From the NCBI GenBank assembly GCA_045652405.1, contig JAZRUF010000025.1, positions 1-7,006 on the forward strand: 7,006 nt of DNA, in the 5' to 3' direction. How positions within the stretch are numbered: position 1 is the stretch's first letter; every line of letters starts with the position of its first letter. A model generated the notes under the pieces. The model was given only the letters and a program-made list of their open reading frames with translations, did not search any database and was not told the DNA's origin. The position numbers and the translations under genes were made by a program. Source of the stretch: JAZRUF01 sp045652405. GTDB taxonomy: Bacteria; Bacillota; Clostridia; Oscillospirales; JAAYXM01. Shown one piece after another: positions 5,865 through 7,006 of this stretch.

Positions 5865-7006
5865 ATGTGCGGAATCGTAGGATTTACCGGTTCGCGCAGT
5901 GCGCTGTCGGTTTTGCTTAACGGATTGAAAAAATTGGAGTATCGTGGGTATGACTCCGCAGGTATCGCTTTTTTTGGCGAAAAGGACATTCAGGTTGTAA
6001 AAACCAAAGGCCGGCTTGATGTTTTAGAGGAAAGGATTAATCAGGAAAACTTTCCGGATACCCATTGCGGAATTGGGCATACACGGTGGGCAACGCACGG
6101 CGAGCCCACTGACATCAATTCCCATCCGCATTTAAGCGGTAGCGGAAACATCGCGGTTGTTCACAATGGCATAATAGAAAATTATGCCGACCTGAAAGAA
6201 AAGCTTATCGGACGCGGATACCGTTTTCTTTCAGACACTGATACTGAAGTTATCGCTCATCTTATGGACTACTATTATAACGGTGATATAGTCCAAACGG
6301 TTTCTAAAGTTACTTCCAGGCTGAAAGGCTCATACGCACTCGGTATTTTGTGTGCGGATAAGCCGGGGGAAATAATAGCTACCCGGCATGACAGTCCTTT
6401 GGTAATAGGCATAGGAGACGGAGAGAATTTTATCGCATCGGATATTCCTGCCGTTCTTGAGTATACTGACAGGTATATTCTTCTTGAGGACGAAGAGATA
6501 GCATGCCTGACTTCTGAGCGTATTGAAATATTCGGTGTTGACGGTGAATTGATTTCCAAAGAGTCATTTACGGTTGACTGGAATATCCAAGCTGCCGAGA
6601 AATGCGGTTATGAGCATTTTATGCTGAAGGAAATTTTCGAGCAGCCAAAGGCGATACGCGACACTGTAAGTCCGCGCATCAAAGACGGCTTTATTACATT
6701 CAATGATGCAGGAATTACGGATGATTTTCTGCGCGATCGCAAACGCATTCACATTGTTGCCTGCGGAAGTGCGGCACATGTCGGAATGGTGGGAAAATAT
6801 CTCATTGAACAGCTTGCCCGCATCCCGGTTGAGTGGGATTTGGCTTCTGAGTTTCGGTATCGGTCACCGATTTTCAGTAAAGACGACCTATGCATTATAA
6901 TAAGCCAATCGGGCGAGACCGCGGATACTTTGGCAGCCCTGCGCGAAGCTAAAAGACACGGCGTTCCGGTCTTGGCGATAGTAAATGTTGTAGGAAGCAC
7001 AATTGC
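5865..7006 (+). CDS. glmS: GlmS, glutamine--fructose-6-phosphate aminotransferase (isomerizing), N-terminal 380 codons
   Basis: GlmS converts fructose-6-phosphate and glutamine to glucosamine-6-phosphate and glutamate, the entry step to UDP-GlcNAc, peptidoglycan and teichoic acids. The reading frame starts MCGIVGFTG, with Cys2 as the N-terminal nucleophile after Met removal, and stays open to the window edge. The glutaminase domain (about 2-240) shows EYRGYDSAG (25-33), TRWATHGEP (73-81), HNGIIENY (100-107) and SDTDTEV (123-129). A linker with YEHFMLKEIFEQP (249-261) leads into the first SIS sugar-phosphate domain, with ACGSAAHVG (299-307) and SQSGET (347-352). The second SIS domain and the C-terminus lie outside; family proteins are about 600 residues. 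The ATG is preceded by GGAGG (5850-5854) with a 10-nt spacer. The ribozyme in the leader independently confirms identity and indicates feedback control by the product. No catalytic residue is missing in the visible part. Confidence 0.98.
   Translation, partial: MCGIVGFTGSRSALSVLLNGLKKLEYRGYDSAGIAFFGEKDIQVVKTKGRLDVLEERINQENFPDTHCGIGHTRWATHGEPTDINSHPHLSGSGNIAVVHNGIIENYADLKEKLIGRGYRFLSDTDTEVIAHLMDYYYNGDIVQTVSKVTSRLKGSYALGILCADKPGEIIATRHDSPLVIGIGDGENFIASDIPAVLEYTDRYILLEDEEIACLTSERIEIFGVDGELISKESFTVDWNIQAAEKCGYEHFMLKEIFEQPKAIRDTVSPRIKDGFITFNDAGITDDFLRDRKRIHIVACGSAAHVGMVGKYLIEQLARIPVEWDLASEFRYRSPIFSKDDLCIIISQSGETADTLAALREAKRHGVPVLAIVNVVGSTI

Noticed and set aside
5671..5880. Plus-strand open frame of 69 codons through the glmS leader
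   Set aside because: It lies almost wholly inside the ribozyme and overlaps the glmS start out of frame; the conserved bases are explained by RNA structure.

Overview
The window looks like chromosomal housekeeping DNA from a Bacillota, most likely an uncultured member of the class Clostridia. Three things suggest this: a glmS ribozyme in front of glmS (typical of Bacillota), an FtsY without the long acidic N-terminal domain of proteobacteria, and an SMC whose ATPase signature (LSGGERAFVAIALYFAI, DEIEAALDDVNV) resembles clostridial SMCs as I remember them. No database search was possible, so the lineage is an inference. I see no mobile element, CRISPR array, tRNA or rRNA.

Layout. The left 4.5 kb is one minus-strand operon: smc (4498 to 923) followed after 18 nt by ftsY (904 to the left edge, missing only its last few residues). 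smc is chromosome-condensation machinery and ftsY is the SRP receptor; they are neighbours in many Bacillota. rnc, the usual gene upstream of smc, is not here. Instead smc is first in its operon and has its own promoter in a divergent, AT-rich intergenic region (4499-4817).

The right part is on the plus strand. It starts with a 216-residue HAD-superfamily protein (4818-5468) that has the overall pattern of a phosphoglycolate phosphatase-like enzyme. Its catalytic nucleophile Asp is Glu, and the first Asp of motif IV is His, so it may be a pseudo-phosphatase. A strong intrinsic terminator closes this gene. A promoter, a roughly 295-nt leader carrying a clear glmS ribozyme (cleavage predicted between A5647 and G5648) and the first 380 codons of glmS follow. 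GlmS makes glucosamine-6-phosphate for cell-wall synthesis; that product activates the ribozyme, which cuts the glmS mRNA and closes a feedback loop.

The points most worth a second look are the two catalytic substitutions in the HAD protein. The glmS ribozyme is a known class, but the copy here can be folded by eye helix by helix.
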